A DNA stretch of 64,000 nucleotides from DASSJM01 sp036280655. Its GTDB lineage: Bacteria; Actinomycetota; UBA4738; HRBIN12. The notes beneath the pieces are model-generated. The model saw only the letters and a list, made by a program, of their open reading frames with translations, was not told the DNA's origin and ran no database searches. Both the position numbers and the translations under genes were made by a program. The first letter of the stretch is position 1, and each line of letters starts with the position of its first letter. Location: contig DASUQI010000003.1 in the NCBI GenBank assembly GCA_036280655.1, positions 1 to 64,000 of the forward strand. Reading direction: 5' to 3'. Positions 31,393-40,198 of this stretch are shown here, piece by piece.

Positions 31393-31644
31393 TCATCCGT
31401 CAGGCGGTGAGGGCAGAAGGCCCTCGGTCGTCTCGAGCGCGCGTCGCAGGGCGTCCGCGCGCGTGGCACCTCCGCTCGTCGCCCGTCCGACGGACGAACC
31501 GAGCAGGAACGCGGCGAGGGGCGTGATCTTCCGCTCCACCCGGTGGGCGACGTCGCGTGCGGCCCCGAGCAGGTCGTTCGCCTCCTCCCGCGTGAGCGCC
31601 TCCTCGCCGAGCGCCTCGGCCAGCTCGTCGATCCACCCCTCCAT
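31393..31644 (-). CDS. DUF6457 family protein
   Basis: An 83-aa helical protein: WIDELAEALGEEALTREEANDLLGAARDVAHRVERKITPLAAFLLGSSVG. This matches DUF6457, a short actinobacterial family commonly found beside molybdenum-cofactor genes. GGGAGGGC precedes the ATG. It is immediately upstream of moaA on the same strand. A Moco-related accessory role is inferred from context. Confidence 0.75.
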   Translation of the reverse strand: MEGWIDELAEALGEEALTREEANDLLGAARDVAHRVERKITPLAAFLLGSSVGRATSGGATRADALRRALETTEGLLPSPPDG

Positions 31645-31706
31645 CGTGCCCTCCCTCGTCGTCGGCCCGCGGGAACGGTACCCCCGCCGCGCCGGGCCGC
31701 GTCTGG

Positions 31707-31712
31707 CAGGAT
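31707..31712 (+). promoter_or_regulatory. -10 box of the MogA-XdhC fusion gene
   Basis: CAGGAT ends 6 nt before the GTG at 31719 with no Shine-Dalgarno, predicting a leaderless mRNA. Confidence 0.45.
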
Positions 31713-31718
31713 GAGCGC

Positions 31719-32963
31719 GTGGACCGCACCAGCGCCTCCGCCGCCGTCGTGACGGTGTCCGACGGCGTCGCCGAGGGCACGCGCACGGACGGGTCCGGCG
31801 ACGCGGTCGAGGCGATCCTGATCGGCGCCGGGTTCGGCATCGCCGTCCGCTCGGTGGTCCCCGACGACCGCCCGCAGATCGAGGCGGTCCTCCGGGTGCT
31901 CGCGGACGAGCGCGGCGTCCGGCTCGTGGTGACGACCGGCGGCACCGGGTTCGGACCGAGGGACGTGACGCCGGAGGCGACCCGGGCCGTCATCGACCGC
32001 GACGCGCCGGGGCTCGCCGAGCTGATGCGCCGGAGCGGGCTCGAGCACACGCCGATGGCCGCGCTGTCCCGCGGCATCGCCGGCTTGCGCGGCGAGACCT
32101 TGATCGTGAACCTCCCGGGCAGCCCCACGGGGGCGACCGAGAGCCTCGAGGCGATGCTGCCGGTGCTCCCGCACGCCGTCGAGCTGCTCGGCGGCGCGAC
32201 CGGCGCGCATCCGACCGGCCACGAGGCGCCGCGTGTCGAGGAGGCCGACCGCCGGGCCGCCGAGGCCCCGTCGGTGACGGCCAAGGCGATCCGCGTCCAC
32301 GGCGCGCCGCCGTGCCGCCTCGGCAACGCGATGACGATCGTGCCCGGTGGGGCCGTCCACGGGACGCTGGGGTGCGCCGAGTTCGACGAGGCGGCGGTCC
32401 GCGACGCGGCCGAGATCCTCGCGTCCGGCGAGCCGGAGGTCCGGACCTATCACCACGAGCAGGGCGACGTCGAGGTGTTCCTCGAGCCGGTCCGTCCCGC
32501 GGCGGCGCTCGTCCTCGTCTCGGCGAACGACGTGTCGCGCGCGCTCGTCCGCCTCGCACGACCGCTCGGCTACGCGCCGGTCCTGGTCGAGCCGCGCTCC
32601 GAACGGGTGACCGACCGGGACCGTTCGACCGTCGAGGTCGCGCGGGGGTTCGACGACATCCAGATCGACGAACGGACGCGGGTCGTGTTCACCGATCACG
32701 ACGCACCGGACGTCGCCGATGCGCTCGCGATCGTGCTGAAGTCGCCGGCCCGGTTCGTGGGGGTGGTGGGGAGCCGCCGGCACGTTGGGCTGTACATCGA
32801 GCGCCTTCGCGAGCTCGGGTTCGGCGACGACGACCTCGCCCGGATCCGTTCCCCGCTCGGGGTGGATCTCGGCGGGCGCGAACCGGAGGAGATCGCGGTG
32901 TCGATCGCCGCGGGTCTCGTCGCGGACACCCACGATCGCGACGCCGGATGGCTCGACCGATGA
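31719..32963 (+). CDS. MogA/MoaB-XdhC fusion protein (Moco adenylylation plus Moco delivery)
   Basis: A 414-aa fusion. Residues 1-165 are a MogA/MoaB molybdopterin adenylyltransferase (VVTTGGTGFGPRDVTPEATR at 71-89; LPGSPTGATESLE). Residues about 185-255 resemble the XdhC/CoxI N-terminal domain, with GTLGCAEFDEAAVRDA keeping a cysteine where XdhC binds Moco. Residues 262-405 are the XdhC C-terminal Rossmann domain (FVGVVGSRRHVGLYIERL; IRSPLGVDLGGREPEEIAVSIAAGLVA). The fusion would couple adenylylation with maturation or insertion for xanthine-dehydrogenase or CO-dehydrogenase-type enzymes. None of those is encoded in this window. Confidence 0.87.
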   Translation: MDRTSASAAVVTVSDGVAEGTRTDGSGDAVEAILIGAGFGIAVRSVVPDDRPQIEAVLRVLADERGVRLVVTTGGTGFGPRDVTPEATRAVIDRDAPGLAELMRRSGLEHTPMAALSRGIAGLRGETLIVNLPGSPTGATESLEAMLPVLPHAVELLGGATGAHPTGHEAPRVEEADRRAAEAPSVTAKAIRVHGAPPCRLGNAMTIVPGGAVHGTLGCAEFDEAAVRDAAEILASGEPEVRTYHHEQGDVEVFLEPVRPAAALVLVSANDVSRALVRLARPLGYAPVLVEPRSERVTDRDRSTVEVARGFDDIQIDERTRVVFTDHDAPDVADALAIVLKSPARFVGVVGSRRHVGLYIERLRELGFGDDDLARIRSPLGVDLGGREPEEIAVSIAAGLVADTHDRDAGWLDR

Positions 32964-33757
32964 GGCCATCCGGGCGGGCGCGAGCGAAGGGCCCGCGAAC
33001 CACCTCCCCGCGCCACGTCCTGCGCAACCGAGCGAGCTGGAACCGGGATGCGGACGCGTACCAGCGCGAGCACGCGTCGCAGCTAAACCGGTTCGACCGG
33101 CCGTCGTGGGGCGTGTGGGAGATCCCCGAGGCCAAGCTCGACGTCCTCGGCGACCTGAAGGGCAAGGACGTCCTCGAGTTCGGCTGCGGCGGCGGCCAGT
33201 GGTCGATCGCCCTCGCGCGCCGCGGCGCGCGACCCGTCGGGCTCGACCTCTCGATCCGGCAGCTCGGTCACGCCGCACGGCTGATGTCGGACGCGGGCGA
33301 ACGCTTCTCCTTGGTGAACGCGAACGCCGAACGCGTCCCGTTCGCCGACGAGAGCTTCGACGTGGTGTTCTGCGACCACGGCGCGATGACGTTCGCCGAT
33401 CCGTACGCCACCGTCCCCGAGGTTGCGCGTGTCCTGCGCCCGGGCGGGCGGTTCGCGTTCAACATGGCGAGCCCGCTGATCTGGCTGTGCTGGGGCGACG
33501 GCGAGGAGCCGCCGGGCCCCGAGCTCGTCCGCGACTACTTCGGCATGCGGCGCGGGTCGTGGCCGGACACGTTCGAGTTCCAGCTGCCGTACGGGGAGTG
33601 GATCCGCCTGTTCCGAGCCAACTGCTTCGAGGTGCTCGACCTCGTCGAGCTGCGCCCGCCCGCCCGGGCCCGGACGACCTATCCGGAGTTCGCCCCGCCC
33701 GAGTGGGCCCGTCGGTGGCCGGGCGAGAACATCTGGAAGCTCCGGAAGACGGGATGA
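32960..33757 (+). CDS. Class I SAM-dependent methyltransferase
   Basis: A 265-aa methyltransferase with motif I VLEFGCGGGQWSIALARRGARPVGLDLS, PFADESFDVVFCDHGAMTF and VARVLRPGGRFAFN, the Methyltransf_11/25 pattern. Long insertions (WLCWGDGEEPPGPELVRDYFGMRRGSW) suggest a specialised substrate pocket. The ATG overlaps the MogA-XdhC stop and its own stop overlaps the first sulfatase start, so it bridges the two operons. The substrate is unknown. Confidence 0.87.
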   Translation: MRPSGRARAKGPRTTSPRHVLRNRASWNRDADAYQREHASQLNRFDRPSWGVWEIPEAKLDVLGDLKGKDVLEFGCGGGQWSIALARRGARPVGLDLSIRQLGHAARLMSDAGERFSLVNANAERVPFADESFDVVFCDHGAMTFADPYATVPEVARVLRPGGRFAFNMASPLIWLCWGDGEEPPGPELVRDYFGMRRGSWPDTFEFQLPYGEWIRLFRANCFEVLDLVELRPPARARTTYPEFAPPEWARRWPGENIWKLRKTG

Positions 33758-35166
33758 ACGGCGGGCCCCGCGAGCCCACCGCGCCCTCGACGCGGATCGG
33801 CCTCGCGCTCACGCTCGCAATCGCGGCGATCGCGTGGGGGGTCGTGGTCCTGCCCGACGTCGGCGGCCGCGAGCGGACGCCGCCGAACGTGGTCGTGATC
33901 GTCACCGACGACCAGACCGTCGAGTCGATCCCGGGTCCGACGCCCGTGATGCCGTTCCTGCAGGAGCGAGCGCTGGATCCCGACGATCACTGGGTCGTGT
34001 TCGAGAACGCGTTCGTGAACACGCCGCTCTGCTGTCCGTCCCGCGCCACGATGCTCACCGGCCGTTTCTCCCACGAGACCGGCGTCGTGGACAACGACCA
34101 CGGCAGGCTCCTCGACGAGGACGCCACGGTCGCGTCGTGGCTACACGATGAGGGCTATCACACCGGGCTCGTCGGCAAGTACCTGAACGGTTACCCGTTC
34201 GGGCGCCCGCCGTTCGTCCCGCGCGGCTGGGACAGCTGGTCGGCCAGGCGGCAGGGACCGGTGACGAGCCTGTACTACGACTACACGCTGATCGAGCAGG
34301 GTATGCCGGTGAGCTACGGCGACGATGAGGCGGACTACTCGACGGACGTGTTGGCGGCCCGGGCGGTCGAGTTCGTCCGCGAGGCGCCGTTCGGCCGGCC
34401 GTTCTTCCTGTGGTTCGCCCCCACCGCGCCACACCCGCCGTGGACGCCGGCGCCGAGGCACGAGGGGTCCTACTCGGGCCTCGCGGTGCCGTCGCCGCCC
34501 TCGACCGGCGAGCCGGACGTCTCGGACAAGCCGGCGTGGGTCCGCGAGCTACCGCCGCCGGACGCGGCGACGCTTGCGTCCTACCAGGACGCCCGCCGGC
34601 GTTCGTACGAGACGCTCCTGGCGGTGGACGAGGCCGTCCGCGCCGTCATCCAGGAACTGCGCGCGCGCGGCGAGCTGCGCAGGACCGTGATCGTCTTCAC
34701 CTCGGACAACGGGCTCGCGTTCGGCGAGCACCGATGGGCGAAGAAGACGTGCGCCTACGACGAGTGCCTCCGCGTGCCGTTCCTGGTCCGGATGCCGGGG
34801 GTCGAGCACCGCGTCGAGACCTCGTTCGTCTCGACCGTTGATCTCGCGCCGACGATCGCCGGGCTCGCCGGCGTCGAGCCGCCGAGGTCCGTGGCCGGCT
34901 CGAGCCTCGTCCGCCTGCTCAGGACCGGCCGGGACGACGGGCTCCCCGACCGGGTCTACGCCGAGTGGGTCGGCGAGGGGCTCCCCGTCCCCGGGTGGTG
35001 GGCGCTCCGAACGCCGGGCTTCGCGTACGTCGAGCTCACGACGGGCGAGCGCGAGCTCTACGCGCTCCGTGAGGACCCGTTCGAGCTCGAGAACGTGGTC
35101 GACGAGCCCCGGTTCGCCGCCGTGGTCGAACGCCTGTCGGCCGCGCTCGACGGCTACATCGGGTGA
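33754..35166 (+). CDS. Membrane-anchored sulfatase, copy 1
   Basis: A 470-aa type-I sulfatase. An N-terminal signal anchor (RIGLALTLAIAAIAWGVVVL) is followed by metal-binding VVVIVTDDQT and the signature LCCPSRATMLTGR. Cys93 of C-C-P-S-R would become formylglycine. VGKYLNGYPF, FAPTAPHPPW and VFTSDNGLAFGEHR follow. It resembles N-acetylglucosamine-6-sulfatase-like enzymes and would remove sulfate from extracellular sugars. The ATG overlaps the methyltransferase stop. No formylglycine-generating enzyme is in the window. Confidence 0.92.
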   Translation: MNGGPREPTAPSTRIGLALTLAIAAIAWGVVVLPDVGGRERTPPNVVVIVTDDQTVESIPGPTPVMPFLQERALDPDDHWVVFENAFVNTPLCCPSRATMLTGRFSHETGVVDNDHGRLLDEDATVASWLHDEGYHTGLVGKYLNGYPFGRPPFVPRGWDSWSARRQGPVTSLYYDYTLIEQGMPVSYGDDEADYSTDVLAARAVEFVREAPFGRPFFLWFAPTAPHPPWTPAPRHEGSYSGLAVPSPPSTGEPDVSDKPAWVRELPPPDAATLASYQDARRRSYETLLAVDEAVRAVIQELRARGELRRTVIVFTSDNGLAFGEHRWAKKTCAYDECLRVPFLVRMPGVEHRVETSFVSTVDLAPTIAGLAGVEPPRSVAGSSLVRLLRTGRDDGLPDRVYAEWVGEGLPVPGWWALRTPGFAYVELTTGERELYALREDPFELENVVDEPRFAAVVERLSAALDGYIG

Positions 35167-36677
35167 GGCTGCGCCGGCCCCTCGCGCTCGTCGCATCGCT
35201 CGTGGCGGGTGCGTGCGCGGGCGTGCTCCCGGCCGAACCCGCGTCCGCGCAGACCCCGGATCCCGACGGTCCCCCCGACATCGTCCTGATCGTCACCGAC
35301 GACCAGCGGTGGGACACGCTGTGGGCGATGCCGACGGTGTCCGAACGCCTCGCCGCACCCGGCGTCACGTTCTCGGAGGCCTTCGTCGTGAACCCGCTCT
35401 GCTGCCCGAGCCGCGCGAGCATCCTGACGGGCAACTACTCGCACACGCACCTCGTGTACCGGCAGGATCCGCCGTTCGGACGGTTCGACTGGTTCGACGA
35501 CTCCTCGACGCTCGCGACATGGCTCGACGCCGCCGGCTATCGCACGGGGCTGTTCGGCAAGTACATCGACGGCGGGCAGCACGCGGCGGTCACCGGCTAC
35601 GTTCCGCCCGGGTGGGACCGGTGGGTCGCGTTCGTGCACACCGAGATGCTCGACTACGGACTCACGTTCGACGGCACGGTGTTGCGTTTCGGCACCGAGC
35701 CCGAGGACCACTCGACCCAGGTGCTCGCCCACGAGGCGGTCGCGTTCGTCCGCGAGACCGAGGGCCCCCTGTTCCTCGTCTACGCGCCGGCGGTTCCCCA
35801 CGCGCCCGCGATCCCGTCGCCCGGCGACGAGAAGGCGTTCGCCGACCTCGCGCCGGCGCGTCCCGCATCGTTCGACGAGGCCGACGTCGTCGACAAGCCG
35901 GGATGGGTGCGAGACCTCCCGCGCCTGTCCGACGACGAGGAGGCGGCGATCGACGCGTTCCGTCTGCAGCAGTACCGGTCGCTGCTCGGCGTCGACCGGG
36001 CCGTGGGTGAGATCCTCGACGCGCTCCGGGCCGGCGGCCGTCTCGAGAACACGCTGATCGTCTTCACCTCGGACAACGGGATCCTGCACGGCGAGCACCG
36101 CTGGACGAAGAAGGAGGCGCCGTACGAGGAGGCGATCCGCATCCCGCTCGTGCTCCGCTGGGACGCCGCAGGGTGGACGGCGCGGACCGAGACCGCGCTG
36201 GCGCTCAACATCGACCTCGCGCCGACGATCGCGGACGCCGTCGGCGTCCCGACCCCCGCCACGGACGGCGAGAGCCTGCTACCGGTGCTCGACGGGCGGA
36301 CGGATCCTCGCCGTGACTTCCTGATCGAGCACCTCGAGGGGACCAACCCGGTCACCACGTACTGTGCCGTGCGTTCGGCGCGGTGGAAGTACGTCCGCTA
36401 CGCGACGGGCGAGGAGGAGCTGTACGACCTGGACGCCGACCCGTTCGAGCTCGAGAGCCTGGCCGCCCGGCCGTCCGAGGAGGAGACGCTCACGCGGTTG
36501 CGGACGCGGCTGCGCGAGCTTTGCGTTCCACCGCCGCCCGGCTACGACGACCGCTCCGAAACGCAGGTTCCGTTGCTCGTCGGGGCGCTGTTCGCGCTGA
36601 TCGCGTTCGAGATCGTCGCGTCGCGGCGGCGACGGTCGCCGAACGGCTCGTTTTCCAGGAGGCCGCCGGTAGGCTAG
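35163..36677 (+). CDS. Secreted sulfatase, copy 2
   Basis: A 504-aa paralogue of the preceding sulfatase. A cleavable signal peptide (ALVASLVAGACAGVLPAEPASA) replaces the anchor. The active-site signature LCCPSRASILTGNYSH has its formylglycine precursor at Cys80; IVLIVTDDQRWD, LFGKYIDGG and VFTSDNGILHGEHRW are conserved. It ends with a transmembrane helix (VPLLVGALFALIAFEIVA) and a basic tail, so it is probably held to the membrane outer face. The GTG overlaps the first sulfatase stop by 4 nt. The tandem pair may process two sulfate positions. Confidence 0.92.
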   Translation: MRLRRPLALVASLVAGACAGVLPAEPASAQTPDPDGPPDIVLIVTDDQRWDTLWAMPTVSERLAAPGVTFSEAFVVNPLCCPSRASILTGNYSHTHLVYRQDPPFGRFDWFDDSSTLATWLDAAGYRTGLFGKYIDGGQHAAVTGYVPPGWDRWVAFVHTEMLDYGLTFDGTVLRFGTEPEDHSTQVLAHEAVAFVRETEGPLFLVYAPAVPHAPAIPSPGDEKAFADLAPARPASFDEADVVDKPGWVRDLPRLSDDEEAAIDAFRLQQYRSLLGVDRAVGEILDALRAGGRLENTLIVFTSDNGILHGEHRWTKKEAPYEEAIRIPLVLRWDAAGWTARTETALALNIDLAPTIADAVGVPTPATDGESLLPVLDGRTDPRRDFLIEHLEGTNPVTTYCAVRSARWKYVRYATGEEELYDLDADPFELESLAARPSEEETLTRLRTRLRELCVPPPPGYDDRSETQVPLLVGALFALIAFEIVASRRRRSPNGSFSRRPPVG

Positions 36678-36683
36678 CGACCC

Positions 36684-38300
36684 ATGAGCTCGACCTCCGG
36701 TCCCGGCTCGCGCGTCCCGACGCCGCGCGGACAGCGCTCCGCGAAGCGCCGCGCCGCGCGCCGCCGCGGCTTCGCCGTCCTCATCGCGCTGCTCGTCGTC
36801 GTCATCGCGGGGTTGGCATGGGCGACCGGCATCGGGGACGGCACCGACCGAGCCGACGACACTACCGGTCCGCCGGCCGCGACGGGCAACGGAATACCCG
36901 GCGACGGGAACGGCGCGACCGGGCCGACCGGCGGGCAAACGATCGTGCCAGGACAGACGCCGATCGAGCACGTCGTGTTCATCGTCAAGGAGAACCGGAC
37001 CTTCAACAACTACTTCGCGACCTACCCCGGCGCCGAGGGCGCGACGGAGGGCGGCACGATCCGGTGCGACGAGGAGGGCTGTCGGGACGGCCCCGTCGTG
37101 CAGCTCACGAGGGGCCCGGACGTCTACCCGCACGACCTCACGCACTGTTTCCGGTGCGGGCTCGTCGCGATCAACGACGGGAAGATGAACGGATTCAACC
37201 GGATGAACGGCGTGATCCCGCAGTCCGAGAACGCCGACCTGTACGGCGCCGACATGAGCGGCTACTCCTACCTCGACCGAGACGGCGTGCCGAACTACTG
37301 GGCGTACGCGGACCGCTTCGTCCTGTCGGACCACTTCTTCACCTCGATGTACGGGCCGACGCTTCCCGAGCACCTCTACACGGTCGCGGCTCAGGCGAAC
37401 TGGATCGTCGACAACAAGGGCAACGCCGAGACGCCGGGGAGCTACTGCGACGACTCCACGGAGTACGCCACCCGCTTCAACCCCAGCGACGCTCGCGAGT
37501 TCGAGAAGGAGATCATGCGGCTCGAGCGCGAGATCACGCAGAACGCCTCGAACACGTACGACCTCGCCGACTTCTGGGGGCAGATCCGGCTGTGCTTCGA
37601 CATCGAGGTCCTGCCCGACCAGCTCGAGGACGCCGGGATCTCGTGGAAGTACTACGCGAACGAGAACGCCTGGATGAACGCCCTGCAGATGATCCGGCAC
37701 GTGCGCTACGGGCCCATGTGGCAGAAGGTGCGGCCGCCCACGGAGTTCGTGCAGGACGTCCGGCGCGGCGAGATGCCCGAGGTCTCGTGGATCGTCCCGG
37801 ACGAGTCCTACAACGAGCACCCGGGGGCCGGGAAGAGCACGTGCGCCGGCGAGAACTGGACCGTGCACCAGGTGAACGCGATCATGAAGAGCGAGTACTG
37901 GCGTTCGACCGCGATCGTCGTCGTCTGGGACGACTTCGGCGGCTTCTACGACCCGGTCGCGCCGCCCCAGGTCGACATCATGGGGCTCGGCCCGCGGACG
38001 CCGGCGCTGATCATCTCGCCGTACACGGTCGCGGGGGACAACCCGGAGGGGGGCGCCGTCGACGACACCACGTACGAGTTCAGCTCGGTGCTGGCGCTCA
38101 TCGAGCGCGTGTTCGATCTCGACCCGATGACGAAGCGCGATCGCGACGCCGACCCGTTGTCCGGCGCGTTCGACTTCGAGAACCCGAACTTCGACAAGCT
38201 CGTGCTGCCCCTTCGCGACGACTGCCCCTACGGCACGTCGTTCTCGCACTTCCGGGCGTCGTGGCCCCACCTGCGGACGATCGGGAAGCCCGGCGACTGA
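36684..38300 (+). CDS. Phospholipase C / acid-phosphatase-type phosphoesterase
   Basis: A 538-aa exported phosphoesterase of the PF04185 family. A basic N-terminus and one membrane anchor (FAVLIALLVVVIAGLAWATG) precede IEHVVFIVKENRTFNNYF, with the Glu-Asn of the metal/nucleophile site. DRFVLSDHFFTSMYGPTLPEHLY, WIVPDESYNEHPGAG and VVWDDFGGFYDPVAPP follow. These enzymes hydrolyse phosphodiesters or phosphomonoesters outside the membrane. It follows the sulfatases by 6 nt, giving an extracellular sulfate/phosphate scavenging set. A TAGGCT box 8 nt upstream may provide an extra leaderless start. Confidence 0.88.
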   Translation: MSSTSGPGSRVPTPRGQRSAKRRAARRRGFAVLIALLVVVIAGLAWATGIGDGTDRADDTTGPPAATGNGIPGDGNGATGPTGGQTIVPGQTPIEHVVFIVKENRTFNNYFATYPGAEGATEGGTIRCDEEGCRDGPVVQLTRGPDVYPHDLTHCFRCGLVAINDGKMNGFNRMNGVIPQSENADLYGADMSGYSYLDRDGVPNYWAYADRFVLSDHFFTSMYGPTLPEHLYTVAAQANWIVDNKGNAETPGSYCDDSTEYATRFNPSDAREFEKEIMRLEREITQNASNTYDLADFWGQIRLCFDIEVLPDQLEDAGISWKYYANENAWMNALQMIRHVRYGPMWQKVRPPTEFVQDVRRGEMPEVSWIVPDESYNEHPGAGKSTCAGENWTVHQVNAIMKSEYWRSTAIVVVWDDFGGFYDPVAPPQVDIMGLGPRTPALIISPYTVAGDNPEGGAVDDTTYEFSSVLALIERVFDLDPMTKRDRDADPLSGAFDFENPNFDKLVLPLRDDCPYGTSFSHFRASWPHLRTIGKPGD

Positions 38301-38312
38301 GCGGCCGGCAGA

Positions 38313-39716
38313 TCAGACGGGCTGGAGCTCGAGGCCCTGGTCCTTGGCCATGAACTCACGCCAATACTGCTGTCCCTCTTCTGGGAGGGTGAAGATCGGA
38401 TCGTAGTACGGGTACTCGCGTTCGAGCGCCTCGGCGTCGTCGTACTCGATCCCGGTCCGGTAGTTCTTCCTCCAGGACGTGATGCCCTTCACGCGGTCGT
38501 AGCCGCTCGTCATGTGCACCCAGCGCTTGCCGACGAACGGCACGTCGCAGACGAACCTCGGGGTCGCGAACCCGGGAAGATATCCCATGACCGAGAACTG
38601 CAGCTCCTGCGCCTCCCACACCGCGAGCCGCCAGTGCTCGCTGTTGGGGATCATGTCGCACATGTAGAAGTAGTACGGCATGATCTTCGCGTGATCCAGG
38701 AGCGCGAAGCAGAGCTCCAGGATCTGTTTCGTGGTCGTGTTGACCCCGCGGAGCAGCACCCCCTGGTTCCGAACGTCGCGGTAGCCCATGTCGAGCAGCT
38801 TGCGGACGGCCGCGCCGACGAGCGGCGTCACCTGCTGGGCCGCGTTCACGTGCGTGTGGATCGCCACCTCGACCTCGCGCTGGTGCGCGCGCTTCGCGAT
38901 CGCCTCGTAGCCCGCGAGCACGTCGTCCTGCAGGAAGTGCTGGGGGATCCCCATGAGGCCCTTCGTCGCGATCCGGACGTCGCGGATGTGCTCGATCTCG
39001 AACAGGCCGAACAGCCACTCCTGGAGCCGCTTGATCGGCACGTTCGCCATGTCGCCGCCCGAGACCACGACGTCGCGCACCGACGGCGTCTTCCGTAGGT
39101 AGTCGAGCATCGCGTCCCAGCGCTCGTTCTGCTTCATCTCGAACTTGTACTTCAGGATCTGCGACGTGTCGTTGCCGACGAGGTCCATCCGTGTGCAGTG
39201 GCCGCAGTACTGCGGGCACGTCGGGATCAGCTCGGCGAGCACCTTCGTCGGGTAGCGGTGCGTGAGCCCCTCGACGGCCCACATGTCGGCCTCGTGGAGC
39301 GAGTCGCGGCTGGCCATCGGGTGTGAGGGGAACTCGCGTTCGCGGTCCGAGAGCGCGGGTGCCATGTAGTGGCGGACGGGGTCCGCGACCAGGTCGGACT
39401 CGTCCATCGTGTTGACCATCTGCGGCGGGATCAGCATCGACATCGTGGCCCGCTCCTGCTGGTCGCGTTCGATGTCGGCGTAGAGCTCGTCCGTGAGCAG
39501 GTCGCCGAGCGCCCGCTTGAACTCGATGAGGTTCTTGATCGAGTGGGCGCGCTGCCACTGGGCGGACTCCCACTGCTCCTTCGTCACGTCGGCGAACCCC
39601 GGCAGGCGCCGCCAGTCGGGCTCGACGAACTCGCGCCGGAGCGGGTAGGCGAACGGCTGCTCGGACGCGTGCGCGTGCCCGGCCTCGTGCGTGGGACGAA
39701 GGTCGGAGTCGCTCAT
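38313..39716 (-). CDS. KamA-family radical-SAM aminomutase (divergent lysine 2,3-aminomutase relative)
   Basis: A 467-aa PLP/radical-SAM enzyme. The cluster CPQYCGHC (C167, C171, C174) replaces the usual CSMYCRHC. VVVSGGDMANVP, AIHTHVNAAQQVTPLV, NQGVLLRGVNTTTKQI and LPGFATPRFVCDVPFVGKRWV correspond to LAM landmarks. The PLP lysine survives as VGK, but the PGGGGK loop is changed. Of the two aspartates that hold the lysine side-chain amine in LAM, one (in GVND) is Thr here. It probably acts on another amino acid. It is not obviously in an operon. Confidence 0.85.
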   Translation of the reverse strand: MSDSDLRPTHEAGHAHASEQPFAYPLRREFVEPDWRRLPGFADVTKEQWESAQWQRAHSIKNLIEFKRALGDLLTDELYADIERDQQERATMSMLIPPQMVNTMDESDLVADPVRHYMAPALSDREREFPSHPMASRDSLHEADMWAVEGLTHRYPTKVLAELIPTCPQYCGHCTRMDLVGNDTSQILKYKFEMKQNERWDAMLDYLRKTPSVRDVVVSGGDMANVPIKRLQEWLFGLFEIEHIRDVRIATKGLMGIPQHFLQDDVLAGYEAIAKRAHQREVEVAIHTHVNAAQQVTPLVGAAVRKLLDMGYRDVRNQGVLLRGVNTTTKQILELCFALLDHAKIMPYYFYMCDMIPNSEHWRLAVWEAQELQFSVMGYLPGFATPRFVCDVPFVGKRWVHMTSGYDRVKGITSWRKNYRTGIEYDDAEALEREYPYYDPIFTLPEEGQQYWREFMAKDQGLELQPV

Positions 39717-39797
39717 GCGGAAGGCTCCGTGCTCATGCAGGAACGATACCCGTGCGAACGGCGAGCGCCCGGCACCGTCGGTCAGTAGGGGGGTCGG

Positions 39798-40088
39798 TCA
39801 GCGACGACCGCGGGGGCCGCCGCGACCGCCGTCGCGCATCCCCATGCGCGGGCGGCGCTCGAACCGGCCCTGGTCCTTCTCGGGCCGTGGCATGCGCAGG
39901 CGGAGCGGGGTCGGGCCGGTGCGCTCGTAGCGCACCCAGATATGGTCGATCTCCTGGCGCCGCTCCATCTCGCGCCAGCCGTCGGCGAGCAGGTGCTTGT
40001 GGCGGCCGGCCGCGTTCTTGCGCAGCTTGTCGGTGTTCGGCACCTTCACGAAGAGGCGCTCGACGCGAACTTCCTTGTAGTCGGCCAT
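39798..40088 (-). CDS. Small basic protein with Arg/Gly-rich tail
   Basis: A 96-aa protein. An N-terminal alpha/beta stretch (YKEVRVERLFVKVPNTDKLRKNAAGRHKHLLADGWREMERRQEIDHIWVRYER) is followed by a disordered R/G-rich tail (MGMRDGGRGGPRGRR) typical of nucleic-acid-binding proteins. The ATG at 40088 is the first after the transketolase divergence. No family is recognised. An RNA-binding role is suggested by the RGG-like tail only. Confidence 0.58.
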   Translation of the reverse strand: MADYKEVRVERLFVKVPNTDKLRKNAAGRHKHLLADGWREMERRQEIDHIWVRYERTGPTPLRLRMPRPEKDQGRFERRPRMGMRDGGRGGPRGRR

Positions 40089-40198
40089 GAGGCCCGGAAG
40101 GGTAGCAGGCGGTCTCGTTCGGCAGCCGAGCCGGGCGGATGAACGGTGCGCGCCCGGGGAACCTAGACTCCGACGGACGGATCTCCAGGAGGCTTGCG

